Assembly (NCBI RefSeq): GCF_009792355.1
Contig: NZ_CP047045.1
Location: forward strand, 1,302,001-1,366,000
Direction: 5' to 3'
Length of the DNA: 64,000 nt
Source of the DNA: Terricaulis silvestris
GTDB lineage: Bacteria > Pseudomonadota > Alphaproteobacteria > Caulobacterales > Aquidulcibacteraceae
In this document: piece after piece, positions 1 to 8,146 of the stretch
How positions within the stretch are numbered: the stretch's first letter is position 1
Layout: each line of letters opens with the position of its first letter
The notes under the pieces: generated by a model
Seen by the model: only the letters and a program-made list of their open reading frames with translations
The model's database searches: none
What the model was told of the DNA's origin: nothing
Made by a program: the position numbers and the translations under genes

Positions 1-13
1 TCGCGTCCGCCGC

Positions 14-1327
14 CTACTCGTTCTTGTGCGTAAAGCCCCGCGCCATGACGAAGCGGATGTTCATCAGCACGGCCACGTCCTGGGTTGGATCGCCGTCGAC
101 CGCGATAATGTCGGCCGCATAACCCGGCGCGATGCGGCCGGCGATATTGTTCAGCTGCAGGTGATCGGCGGCGTCGATGGTAGCCATGCGGATGGCCTGC
201 ATTGGCGTGTAGCCGCCTTCGACTAGGAACTGGAATTCGCGCGCGTTCTGGCCGTGGCGGGAGACCCCGGTGTCGGTGCCGAATGCGACCTGCACGCCGG
301 CGCGGCGCGCGTTTTGGATGTTTTGGCGCATGCGCGTGCCGACTTCGCGGGCCTTGTTCGCTTGCGCCGGAGTCAACACGCCGCCCTGCGCCGCCATTTC
401 TTCGACCGTGACACCGGCGAGAATAGTGGGAACGAGGTAGGCGTGGTTGCGGCGGAAGAGGCGGATGGAGTCCGCATCGGCGTATGAGCCGTGCTCGATC
501 GAATCCACGCCAGCCCGGAGCGCCGCGTTTATGCCGCCGGCGCCGTGCGCGTGCGCGGTGACACGGCGTCCCATGGCGTGCGCCGCATCGACGATGGCTT
601 CGAGTTCGGTGTCGCTGAATTGCTGATCGAGCCCTGCGGAGGTGTTGGAGAGCACGCCGCCTGTTGCGGTGATCTTGATGACGTCGGCGCCAGCCTGAAT
701 TTGACGGCGCACGGCGCGGCGGCAGGCGTCGGCGCCAGAGCATGCATTCGGGCTACGCAGGGCATCGTTCACAGCCGGCGAAAAGCCGTTGACGTCGCCG
801 TGGCCGCCATCAGGCGTGATCGCCGCGCCAGACGCGATAATACGTGGCCCAGGCACGCGGCCCTCGGCGATCGCGCGGCGGAGCGCGAAGATGGAATCGT
901 TCATTGCGCCCAAGTCAGCGACCGTGGTGAAGCCCGCCAGTAGCGTGGTTCGCGCGAAGCCCGCGCCACGCAGGGCGCCGTCCGCCGCGGTGAGCGTCAC
1001 TTCTTCGATCAGTTGATCGGGGCCGAGTTCGCCGGTGAGGTGGACGTGGTTGTCGATCAGGCCCGGCAGTACGAAGCGGCTGCGCTGATCGATAATCGTC
1101 GCGCCCTGACGCTCCACGTAGCCGGCTTCGATGCCGATGATATTGCCCTCGGCGCCGACGAGGATGGATTGCTCACTGAGAATGCGGCCAGTCGAAGCGT
1201 CAGCGAGCAGGCGGCCCGCATGGATGATGCTGGCGACACGCGGTTCGGTTTCTTGCGCGAAACCCGAAGCGCTGAGCGCTGTCAACGCAACGAAAGCGGT
1301 GAGTGCCGTGATGGCGCGGTGCAGCAT
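14..1327 (-). CDS. Exported metal-dependent amidohydrolase (imidazolonepropionase/prolidase-like)
   Basis: The predicted protein has 437 residues: a signal peptide (Met-Leu-His-Arg, hydrophobic core, Ala-X-Ala-like end near SGFAQ) and an amidohydrolase TIM barrel. Visible metal motifs are HVHL after the first strand, IKITATGG (the usual carbamylated Lys position), AHAHG, IEHGS and the late FGTDTG Asp. This is the periplasmic Xaa-Pro dipeptidase/imidazolonepropionase-like subgroup; the substrate cannot be read from sequence. I chose the ATG at 1327 over an upstream in-frame start (1378) because GAGGGG lies about 6 bases before it and the signal peptide begins there. It stands alone on the minus strand, with a gap of about 100 bases to the next gene. 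Confidence 0.85.
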   Translation of the reverse strand: MLHRAITALTAFVALTALSASGFAQETEPRVASIIHAGRLLADASTGRILSEQSILVGAEGNIIGIEAGYVERQGATIIDQRSRFVLPGLIDNHVHLTGELGPDQLIEEVTLTAADGALRGAGFARTTLLAGFTTVADLGAMNDSIFALRRAIAEGRVPGPRIIASGAAITPDGGHGDVNGFSPAVNDALRSPNACSGADACRRAVRRQIQAGADVIKITATGGVLSNTSAGLDQQFSDTELEAIVDAAHAMGRRVTAHAHGAGGINAALRAGVDSIEHGSYADADSIRLFRRNHAYLVPTILAGVTVEEMAAQGGVLTPAQANKAREVGTRMRQNIQNARRAGVQVAFGTDTGVSRHGQNAREFQFLVEGGYTPMQAIRMATIDAADHLQLNNIAGRIAPGYAADIIAVDGDPTQDVAVLMNIRFVMARGFTHKNE

Positions 1328-1429
1328 GGATTGTCCCCTCGATCGGCCTTGAATCGAACCGCCCGCTGATCGCGTCAAGCGCTTACCCGCGTCGCACGAC
1401 GCGCTTCATCGATTTGCGCCGCCGTTCGT

Positions 1430-2509
1430 TCACTTCAGGCCGGCCTTCTGCGCGTACATGAATGCGGCGGTCGCGAGGGGGCGGATGCGCTGGATCATTT
1501 GCAACGCGTGCGCGCTCGCCGCCGTGCCGTCACGCACGCGGCCGGCAATGCCTTGGAGGATGCAGGCGAGGCGGAAGGCGTTGTAGGAGAAGTACCAGTC
1601 GAGCGCGGGGATGCCGTCGCGCCCTGTCTGTTGGCAATAGAGCTCGACTGCTTCGTCCTGCGTCGGGATCCCCAAGCTAGCGACATCGACGCCGCCAAGT
1701 CCGGCGCGGCCGTCGTGCGGCATCACCCAGTTGATCAGATAGTAGGTGAAATCGCCGAGCGGATCGCCGAGCGTTGAAAGCTCCCAATCCAGCACCGCGA
1801 TCACGCGCGGCTCGGTCTGATCCAGGATGAGATTGTCGAGCCTATAGTCGCCGTGAACGATCGAGGTGCGCTCACCGGACGGGATGGTTTGCGGCAGCCA
1901 TTCGATCAGACGGTTCATCTCGTCGATCGTTTCGGTTTCGCTCAATTTGTATTGCTTCGACCAGCGATCGATCTGACGTGCGAAATAATTGCCTGGTTTG
2001 CCGTAGTCACTCAGGCCGATCTTCTCGTGGTCGGTGTTGTGAAGCTTCGCCAGCGTGGCGATCTTGTTTTCATACACGGCGCGACGCTCAGCCTTGCTCA
2101 GCTCCGGCAGCGCGCCGTTCCAGAGCACGCGGCCTTCCACCATCTCCATCACGTAGAACATCGCGCCGAGGACGCTGTCGTCCGTGCACAGCGCGTACTG
2201 GCGCGCGACCGGAAAGCCTGTGGGGTACAGCGCCGACATCACGCGAAACTCGCGGTCCACCGCATGCGCCGACGGCAGCAACTTTCCCGCCGGCTTCTTG
2301 CGCAACACGTATTTCTTCGCGGGCGTGACGAGCTGATAGGTTGGGTTCGATTGCCCGCCCTTGAACTGGTTGATCGTCAGCGGCCCCGCATAGCCCTCGA
2401 CGTTCGATTGAAGCCACACCGTGAGCGCCGCTTCATCGAGTTGATGGCGTTCCTCAACAGGCTTCACGCCCTTGAAGTTGGCATGTGGGTCTTCGGTCGG
2501 TTCAGTCAT
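1430..2509 (-). CDS. Phosphotransferase family protein (APH/choline-kinase fold, ACAD10-like)
   Basis: This 359-residue protein has a protein-kinase-like aminoglycoside phosphotransferase fold. The catalytic loop reads HGDYRLDNLILD and the metal-binding segment VLDWELSTLGDP, both typical of the APH branch that resembles the kinase domain of human ACAD10. Members of this branch in proteobacteria usually sit near acyl-CoA dehydrogenases and probably phosphorylate hydroxyacyl substrates rather than antibiotics; that role is family knowledge, not shown here. No acyl-CoA dehydrogenase gene is adjacent. No clear Shine-Dalgarno precedes the ATG, and a palindromic repeat lies 11 bases upstream of it. 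Confidence 0.85.
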   Translation of the reverse strand: MTEPTEDPHANFKGVKPVEERHQLDEAALTVWLQSNVEGYAGPLTINQFKGGQSNPTYQLVTPAKKYVLRKKPAGKLLPSAHAVDREFRVMSALYPTGFPVARQYALCTDDSVLGAMFYVMEMVEGRVLWNGALPELSKAERRAVYENKIATLAKLHNTDHEKIGLSDYGKPGNYFARQIDRWSKQYKLSETETIDEMNRLIEWLPQTIPSGERTSIVHGDYRLDNLILDQTEPRVIAVLDWELSTLGDPLGDFTYYLINWVMPHDGRAGLGGVDVASLGIPTQDEAVELYCQQTGRDGIPALDWYFSYNAFRLACILQGIAGRVRDGTAASAHALQMIQRIRPLATAAFMYAQKAGLK

Positions 2510-2520
2510 TTAGAACAATC

Positions 2521-2626
2521 TCGTCATTCCGGACGCGCGAAGCGCGATCCGGAACCCAGGGGCGACCAGCGCGTCGTTTGCCCCTGGGTTCCGGGTTCAA
2601 TGCTTCGCATTGCCCCGGAATGACGA
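2521..2626. repeat. Palindromic repeat, family B copy 1 (TCATTCC...GGAATGA)
   Basis: An imperfect inverted repeat bounded by TCGTCATTCCGG and CCGGAATGACGA, with an inner pair around CCGGAACCCAGG / CCCTGGGTTCCGG. It fills the space between purD and the phosphotransferase gene. Related copies are at 30631-30733 and 61588-61687. The folded RNA would form a long branched hairpin and could act as a transcript boundary or stabiliser. Confidence 0.85.
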
Positions 2627-2645
2627 CAAGGGTTGAGTATCGCGG

Positions 2646-3923
2646 CTACGGTGTAAGCGCGCGCCAGGCGATGTCGCGGCGGCAGAAGCCGCCCGGCCAG
2701 TCGATCACGCTGACCGCTGCATATGCCTGGGCCACGGCGTCTTTCAGCGTGGCGCCGGTCGCGGTGACGTTGAGCACGCGCCCCCCGGCGGCGCGCAGCA
2801 GGCCAGCATCATCCACTTTAGTGCCAGCGTGGAAGATCACGACATCCTCCACCGCGTTGGCTTGCGGAACGCCGCGGATCACGGAGCCCGTCAGTGGTTC
2901 GTCCGGATAGCCTTGCGCCGCGTAAACGACAGTCACCGCCGGCCGGGCATCCCACTCCACAGGCGCGGCGCCAGCGAGTTCACCTTTCGCCGCCGCCAAC
3001 AGCACTGGCGCGAGATCGCTCTTCAGCCGCCGCATCAATGTTTGGCACTCTGGATCGCCAAAGCGGACGTTGAACTCGATCAGCTTCGGCCCATCTGGCG
3101 TGATCATCAGCCCCGCGAACAGCACGCCGACGAATGGTCGGCCTTCCGCCTTCATCCCGCGCAATGTCGGCAGGATGATGCGCTCCATGGTTTGATCGCG
3201 TGCATGGTCCGTAAAGATCGGCGCCGGCGAGTAGGCGCCCATGCCGCCGGTGTTCGGTCCTTTGTCGCCATCGTAAGCGCGCTTGTGATCTTGCGCGGCG
3301 CCGAACGCGATCGCGGTCTCGCCGTCGCAGAGTGCGAAGAAGCTGGCTTCTTCACCTGGCAGAAAATCCTCGATGACGATGCGCTGACCAGCGCTGCCGA
3401 ATTTTCGCCAGAACAGGATTTGATCGATCGCCTCGTCGGCTTCGCGGCGCGTCGCGGCGATGACAACGCCTTTGCCGCCCGCGAGGCCGTCGGCCTTGAT
3501 CACGAATGGCGGTTCGCGATCACCCAGGTACGCCTTCGCGTGGATCGCATCGTCGAATACTTTGTAACCGGCGGTGGGAATGCCGTGCCGCGCACAGAAG
3601 TCCTTCATGAAGGCCTTGGAGCTTTCCAGCTCCGCCGCGGCTTGCGTCGGGCCGAAACAGGCGACGCCGACTTGCGCGAGGCGATCCGCTAACCCCGCTG
3701 CCGCCGCAGCCTCCGGCCCGATCACAACAAGATCAATCTGCTCGCGCATCGCGAACGCGGCCAACTCCGCGGCGTCATCCGATTTGATCGGCACGGTGCG
3801 GCCAAGCTCGGCCAAGCCCGGATTACCGGGCGCGGAGATCAGCTCCGAAACGAGCGGGCTCTGCTTCAGCTTCCAGCCCAGCGCATGTTCACGCCCGCCC
3901 GACCCGACGATCAGAATCTTCAT
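2646..3923 (-). CDS. purD: Phosphoribosylamine--glycine ligase
   Basis: PurD catalyses ATP-dependent joining of glycine to 5-phosphoribosylamine in de novo purine synthesis. The 425-residue protein starts with the family signature MKILIVGSGGREHALGWKL and carries the ATP-grasp core: DGLAGGKGVV, the NTGGMGAYSPAP segment and EFNVRFGDPECQ. Length is normal. I chose ATG at 3923; an in-frame TTG at 3932 would add three residues. Neither has a visible Shine-Dalgarno, because a palindromic repeat starts at 3933. The gene is monocistronic here. In many alphaproteobacteria purD lies close to xseA and the lpxK/waaA region, as in this window. Confidence 0.97.
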   Translation of the reverse strand: MKILIVGSGGREHALGWKLKQSPLVSELISAPGNPGLAELGRTVPIKSDDAAELAAFAMREQIDLVVIGPEAAAAAGLADRLAQVGVACFGPTQAAAELESSKAFMKDFCARHGIPTAGYKVFDDAIHAKAYLGDREPPFVIKADGLAGGKGVVIAATRREADEAIDQILFWRKFGSAGQRIVIEDFLPGEEASFFALCDGETAIAFGAAQDHKRAYDGDKGPNTGGMGAYSPAPIFTDHARDQTMERIILPTLRGMKAEGRPFVGVLFAGLMITPDGPKLIEFNVRFGDPECQTLMRRLKSDLAPVLLAAAKGELAGAAPVEWDARPAVTVVYAAQGYPDEPLTGSVIRGVPQANAVEDVVIFHAGTKVDDAGLLRAAGGRVLNVTATGATLKDAVAQAYAAVSVIDWPGGFCRRDIAWRALTP

Positions 3924-3932
3924 GGGCGCCAA

Positions 3933-3997
3933 TATGGACCGCCGGCGCCCTCGCCGGCAAACACTGGCGTTGGCCGGCGAGGCGCCGGCGGTCCATA
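3933..3997. repeat. Palindromic repeat, family A copy 1 (TATGGACCGCCGGCG...)
   Basis: An inverted repeat whose left arm begins TATGGACCGCCGGCGCC and whose right arm ends GGCGCCGGCGGTCCATA, with a short loop. Arms are about 25 bases and nearly perfect. It occupies almost all of the space between the M1 peptidase stop and the purD start. Other copies: 49995-50096, 56195-56263, and a variant inside rsmE at 32353-32426. Confidence 0.9.
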
Positions 3998-4003
3998 GTC
4001 AGA

Positions 4004-5875
4004 TCAAGCCGGCGTGACGATGCGGTCGACGCCAGCCTGCACGATCGGGTGATAACCCGCGCGGGCGCGGGCGTAGATACGCCGCGCGATCGGCTGGCCC
4101 CAATCGCCTTGGCCCATCAGCGCCGTATAAAGCGGACGCACGAACTTGCCGCGGCCCTGGCTGGTGAGGAACGTCTCCAGGGCGGGGACGGCCGGCTGGT
4201 AGCGGTTGCGCACGGCGAGCGCGAGCCAGTCGAACAGCACTTCACTGTTGCCGGTTTCGTTGAGGTGGAGCGCGGCCTGCAGCGCATCGAGACGCGCGCG
4301 CGAAAGTTCGCGCGGCAGCGTTTGCAGATAACGCTGGCGCTGCGCCGTATTCCAGTTCGCCCAAGCCGCTGCTGGCGCGCCACCGCCAGCGAAGGCCTGC
4401 ACAGCTTGATCGACTTCAGTGAAGCCCGACGCCACCGGCGCTTGCGCGTTTGACGGCAGCCCAGGCTGGTACACCCATTGGTCGAGCATCAATTGTGCTT
4501 CGAGGGCTGCGTCGCCACGCACGGCGTGCTGACGGAAGTCGGCGAGGAACCACTCCGACGTCATTGGCCCGAAGGCGTGACGGTCGAAATACCCACGCAA
4601 GTAAGTGTCGATCTGGTTGCGACCGATGATGCGTTCGATCGTCCGCAGCATCCAGGCGCCCTTGTCATAGACGATGGTGCTGGGCGGGCCGTCGGCGCCC
4701 GGCGCCGGATCTTGGTGCAGCACGGTTTGTGCCGGTTGCGCGGTTTGCAGTGTCTGCTGCAGCGCGGCCCAGCTCAGCACTTCGGCCATGCGCGTTTCTT
4801 CGATGCCGAAGAGTTCTTCGCCGATGCGGTCCTCGATATAGGAGGTGAAGCCTTCGTTGAGCCAGCTATCGCCCCAGACCGCGTTGGTGACAAGGTTGCC
4901 GGACCACGAGTGCGCCAGTTCGTGCGCGATCAGCGACACGAGGCTGCGGTCGCCGGCGAGGAAAGTCGGCGTCAGGAAGGTGAGGCGCGGGTTTTCCATG
5001 CCGCCATACGGGAATGACGGCGGCAAGATCAGCACGTCGTAGCGGCCCCAGCGGTATTCGCCGTAGAGCGCTTCAGCGACGCGCATCATGTTGCCCATGT
5101 CGGCGCATTCGTAAGCGGCGCGTTCGCGCACGCTTGGCTCGCACCAGACGCCGGTGCGGTCGGTGACGGCGTGATGCACGAGATCGCCGATGGCGATGGC
5201 GATGAGATAGGGCGGAATGCGCTGCGGCATGCGGAAGCGGAACGCGCGTTTGCCTTCACCCGCGGTTTCGCCGTTGGGCGTCAGCATCTCGGCGCTCATC
5301 ACCACTTTCAGATCGGCGGGGCCAACGATGCGCGCGTCGTAGGTTTGGCGAATGCCGGGGCTATCCTGTGTTGGGATCCAGGAGCGATTGAGGATCGCTT
5401 GGCCCTGGCTGAACAAGAACTTCTTGTTGCTCGCGGTTTGCGCGGGCTCAAGGAATTGCAGCGCGCTGGCGCCGGGGCTGCTTTCGTAATCGATCTCGAT
5501 TTCGTCGGCGCCATCGAGTTGGACTGTAAGCGGCGCACCCAGCGTCGGGCGGCGTTCGCCGACGGTGTATTGCAGATCCCGGCCGTTTGCTTTGATCGAA
5601 CGGATGACAAGGTTGTCGTTGTCGAGGACGATCTCACGCGCGTCGGGTGCGGAGGCGATCCTGAGCTTGCACTTGCCGGTCATCACTTTGCGCGCGAAGT
5701 CGGCTTCGAGATCGAGCGAAACGTGCGTGACGCGCGCGACGGCCGGTTGAGCATGCGAGCTGTTGTCGGCCGGGAGCGGCGCCATCGGATCGACGGCGGC
5801 TCCTGTTGTTGGCGTAACGCACGCGGCCAGAACAGGCACGGCGACGGCGGAAGTCAGAAGAGTGCGGCGAAGCAT
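4004..5875 (-). CDS. M1 family metallopeptidase, predicted lipoprotein
   Basis: The 623-residue protein is a zinc aminopeptidase of the M1 (leukotriene A4 hydrolase-like) family. The zinc site is HELAH at residues 318-322 with the third ligand Glu341 in WLNEGF, giving the canonical HEXXH-x18-E spacing. The exopeptidase signature GGMENP precedes it, as expected. The N-terminus is a signal peptide ending in a lipobox (VLAAC, Cys19), so it is probably anchored in the envelope and degrades exported peptides. The C-terminal part resembles the LTA4H helical domain. The ATG at 5875 is preceded by GGGGACG. Confidence 0.93.
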   Translation of the reverse strand: MLRRTLLTSAVAVPVLAACVTPTTGAAVDPMAPLPADNSSHAQPAVARVTHVSLDLEADFARKVMTGKCKLRIASAPDAREIVLDNDNLVIRSIKANGRDLQYTVGERRPTLGAPLTVQLDGADEIEIDYESSPGASALQFLEPAQTASNKKFLFSQGQAILNRSWIPTQDSPGIRQTYDARIVGPADLKVVMSAEMLTPNGETAGEGKRAFRFRMPQRIPPYLIAIAIGDLVHHAVTDRTGVWCEPSVRERAAYECADMGNMMRVAEALYGEYRWGRYDVLILPPSFPYGGMENPRLTFLTPTFLAGDRSLVSLIAHELAHSWSGNLVTNAVWGDSWLNEGFTSYIEDRIGEELFGIEETRMAEVLSWAALQQTLQTAQPAQTVLHQDPAPGADGPPSTIVYDKGAWMLRTIERIIGRNQIDTYLRGYFDRHAFGPMTSEWFLADFRQHAVRGDAALEAQLMLDQWVYQPGLPSNAQAPVASGFTEVDQAVQAFAGGGAPAAAWANWNTAQRQRYLQTLPRELSRARLDALQAALHLNETGNSEVLFDWLALAVRNRYQPAVPALETFLTSQGRGKFVRPLYTALMGQGDWGQPIARRIYARARAGYHPIVQAGVDRIVTPA

Positions 5876-5948
5876 GCGTAACGTCCCCTACGAAGTTTGA
5901 GCGTACCCAAACCCCTAGTCGGGGGCCGACGCAAGCCGTGATGCGCGG

Positions 5949-8075
5949 CTATTCGTCCTTCGGCTTCATCACTCCGGAAAACGTGATCACAGCCAGGGCG
6001 GTAAGGATCGCGCCAAGAATGGCGTAAAGCGCATGCGCCCACTTCCAAACCGCCGCGCCCTCGAACAAGCGCCAGTCGGTGTCGCCGATTGGCGCGCCCG
6101 CCGAAAGTTCCGCGCGCGCCGTGCGGCCGGGGCCGCAGCGGCTCTCTTGGCCGAGATCGATCACCGGTAGCGCCACGTCCACCGCGTAGAGCGCCGGCTC
6201 GATCGCGCCATTACATTGCGTGCCGCGCGGCGTGACGAGTGCGCCCTGCGCGTTCATCGTCAATACACCGGCGACGCCGAGCGCCAGGAACAGCGCCAAC
6301 GCCCGCACGATGCGGATCGGCGCCAGGCCGTAGCCCGCGATGATGCCGAACAGCGAAGACAAGAACCACGTGATCGGCCCCGCCGACGCCACAACGGTGC
6401 GCTTGTCGTGCTGCGCCAGCAGGATGCGCCGCGCATCTTCACGGCGGCCCGCACGCGCATACACTTGCGCCGCATGCGTGAACGGCTGCGGCGAGAAGCG
6501 TTCGCCGTAACGGTTGAGCCAATGCAAACGCTGGCGCCATTTCTCGTCGCGATTGTCGATGCGCTGATAGTCGAAGCCCTCAAGATCAAGCCGCGCGCCA
6601 TCCACGCCCCAGCCAGCTTTCAGATCGTCATCCAACGCAGCGCAGCTCGCGCCAGACGCATCGATGCGCGCGTCTTGCTGCGTCACCAACCCTCGCGCCT
6701 GCACTGCGCCTTCGATGGTGGCGTCCGCAAACGAGAACAACGCGCCCTTGGCGCCATCCGGCCCAGGTCCGCGCAGTTCCAGATTCGTCCACCCGAGCGC
6801 GCCATCAATCCGCGCGCGGTCGAACTTCGCGCCGCCTTCGATCACTGTTTTCTGCCCAAGCGGCGCAAAGCCGTTGTCCGCGATCTTGAACGTCAGATTG
6901 CCACCGACGCGCACGTTCGGCGCACGAATGGCCCAGGCGCCGCCATTGATGAAGCGCCCGCCGCCAAAGGAGAGATAACCCGCGATCCGCGCATCAGCGA
7001 GAAACACTTCGCCTTTGATATTTGCGCCCTGCAGCAGCGCCGCGCCGCCAACGCTCATGCTGGCGCCTTCGATGGCGCGCCCATAGGTGTCACCGCGCGG
7101 CGTGCTTTTGTGCGTAATCTCAGCGCCGCGCAGATCGAGATTGCGCGCGATTGCCGCGCTCTGCAGCCAAAGCTGGCCCGCGATCTTGGCGCCGTCGCCG
7201 AAAATCTGTCCGCCGATCTCAGCGTTGCCGAGCATCAGCGCGATGCTGAATTCGTTCTTGAAGGATGCGCCTTCGCTGATGTCGAGATCGCGCACGATGC
7301 GCGCGCCATTAAACCGAACTAGCCCTTCGACCTTGGCCTTACGCATCAGCACGTTGGCGATCTCGGCGGCGTCGGCGTTGAGCGCTTCGCCCAGGCCGTC
7401 CTCAGTGCGGTTCAGCAGCGTAGCGCCTTCGCACGACATCCCGCCGGTGATCCGCGCGTTCTGCATCCAGACGCAGCCAAACGCTTCGAAGCCCTGATCG
7501 ATCAACAGATTGCCGGCGATCTCGGCGCCCTGCAGCATCAGCGCGTCTTCGTCGCTATCGACCGCGCGCGCGAACTTGGCGCCGCGCGCCAACACGTCGC
7601 CATCGATGCGCGCGCCACGCAGCTTCGCCGTCAGCGTCTCCAGGCCCGGTGCGCCGAGCGGCGCGACATCGCAAAGATCAAGCTCGCCATCGACTTGCGT
7701 TTCGATCGCCACCAGCTTCACCAGCCGGCTGCCCTTGAGCGAGAAGCGCGCGAGTCGCGCGTGGCTCACATCCACAAGGTCGGGCAGCTCGCACTCGACC
7801 AGCGCCAGCGCCGGCAGCCCGGCGCCGCCAGCCCCTGAACAATCCGTAAGGTCGAGCGCGCCTTCGATCTTGGTGCCGCGCAGCCGCACACCCGGCGTCC
7901 GCACCGCCCAATTTGGGTCCAGTTGCAGCATCAGCTTGCGCAGAAAACCGGCCCGCACCGGCGGTTTGGCCCCGCCAGGGCCGGCCATCGCTGTAAAATC
8001 GGCCACCTCGCCGGCGCGCGTGCGCTCGACCACGAAATGCTCGTGCGGCGACAAATCGTTGGCGTCGAACGCCAT
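5949..8075 (-). CDS. Large beta-helix-repeat membrane protein of unknown function
   Basis: About 708 residues. Roughly residues 60-480 are irregular repeats of about 20 residues (patterns such as GARIDGDVLARGAKF, GAEIAGNLLIDQG and GAKIAGQLWLQSA) that suggest a right-handed beta-helix like pentapeptide or bactofilin proteins. The C-terminus has two predicted membrane segments (around FLSSLFGIIAGYGLAP to ALALFLALGVAGVL, and WAHALYAILGAILTALAVIT) flanking a loop with two Cys and a YAVDVALPVIDLGQ segment. Similar proteins are sometimes labelled membrane-associated oxidoreductase, but no cofactor motif is visible. I chose the ATG at 8075 because GGGGA lies upstream; an in-frame start at 8117 would add 14 residues. 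It is divergent from xseA. Confidence 0.75.
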   Translation of the reverse strand: MAFDANDLSPHEHFVVERTRAGEVADFTAMAGPGGAKPPVRAGFLRKLMLQLDPNWAVRTPGVRLRGTKIEGALDLTDCSGAGGAGLPALALVECELPDLVDVSHARLARFSLKGSRLVKLVAIETQVDGELDLCDVAPLGAPGLETLTAKLRGARIDGDVLARGAKFARAVDSDEDALMLQGAEIAGNLLIDQGFEAFGCVWMQNARITGGMSCEGATLLNRTEDGLGEALNADAAEIANVLMRKAKVEGLVRFNGARIVRDLDISEGASFKNEFSIALMLGNAEIGGQIFGDGAKIAGQLWLQSAAIARNLDLRGAEITHKSTPRGDTYGRAIEGASMSVGGAALLQGANIKGEVFLADARIAGYLSFGGGRFINGGAWAIRAPNVRVGGNLTFKIADNGFAPLGQKTVIEGGAKFDRARIDGALGWTNLELRGPGPDGAKGALFSFADATIEGAVQARGLVTQQDARIDASGASCAALDDDLKAGWGVDGARLDLEGFDYQRIDNRDEKWRQRLHWLNRYGERFSPQPFTHAAQVYARAGRREDARRILLAQHDKRTVVASAGPITWFLSSLFGIIAGYGLAPIRIVRALALFLALGVAGVLTMNAQGALVTPRGTQCNGAIEPALYAVDVALPVIDLGQESRCGPGRTARAELSAGAPIGDTDWRLFEGAAVWKWAHALYAILGAILTALAVITFSGVMKPKDE

Positions 8076-8146
8076 ATGCTGATCCCCCGGCTCCCCAGCC
8101 CGGGGAATGTTAAGCATTCCCGGCGCGCGCGGGCGAGTCGGCTTAT

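Noticed and set aside
2521-2626. Interpretation of repeats as tRNA or riboswitch
   Set aside because: The inverted repeats recur between unrelated genes and lack tRNA or aptamer consensus sequences.
6216-7322. 368-codon plus-strand frame
   Set aside because: Antisense to the beta-helix protein; Arg/Ala-rich with no fold signal.
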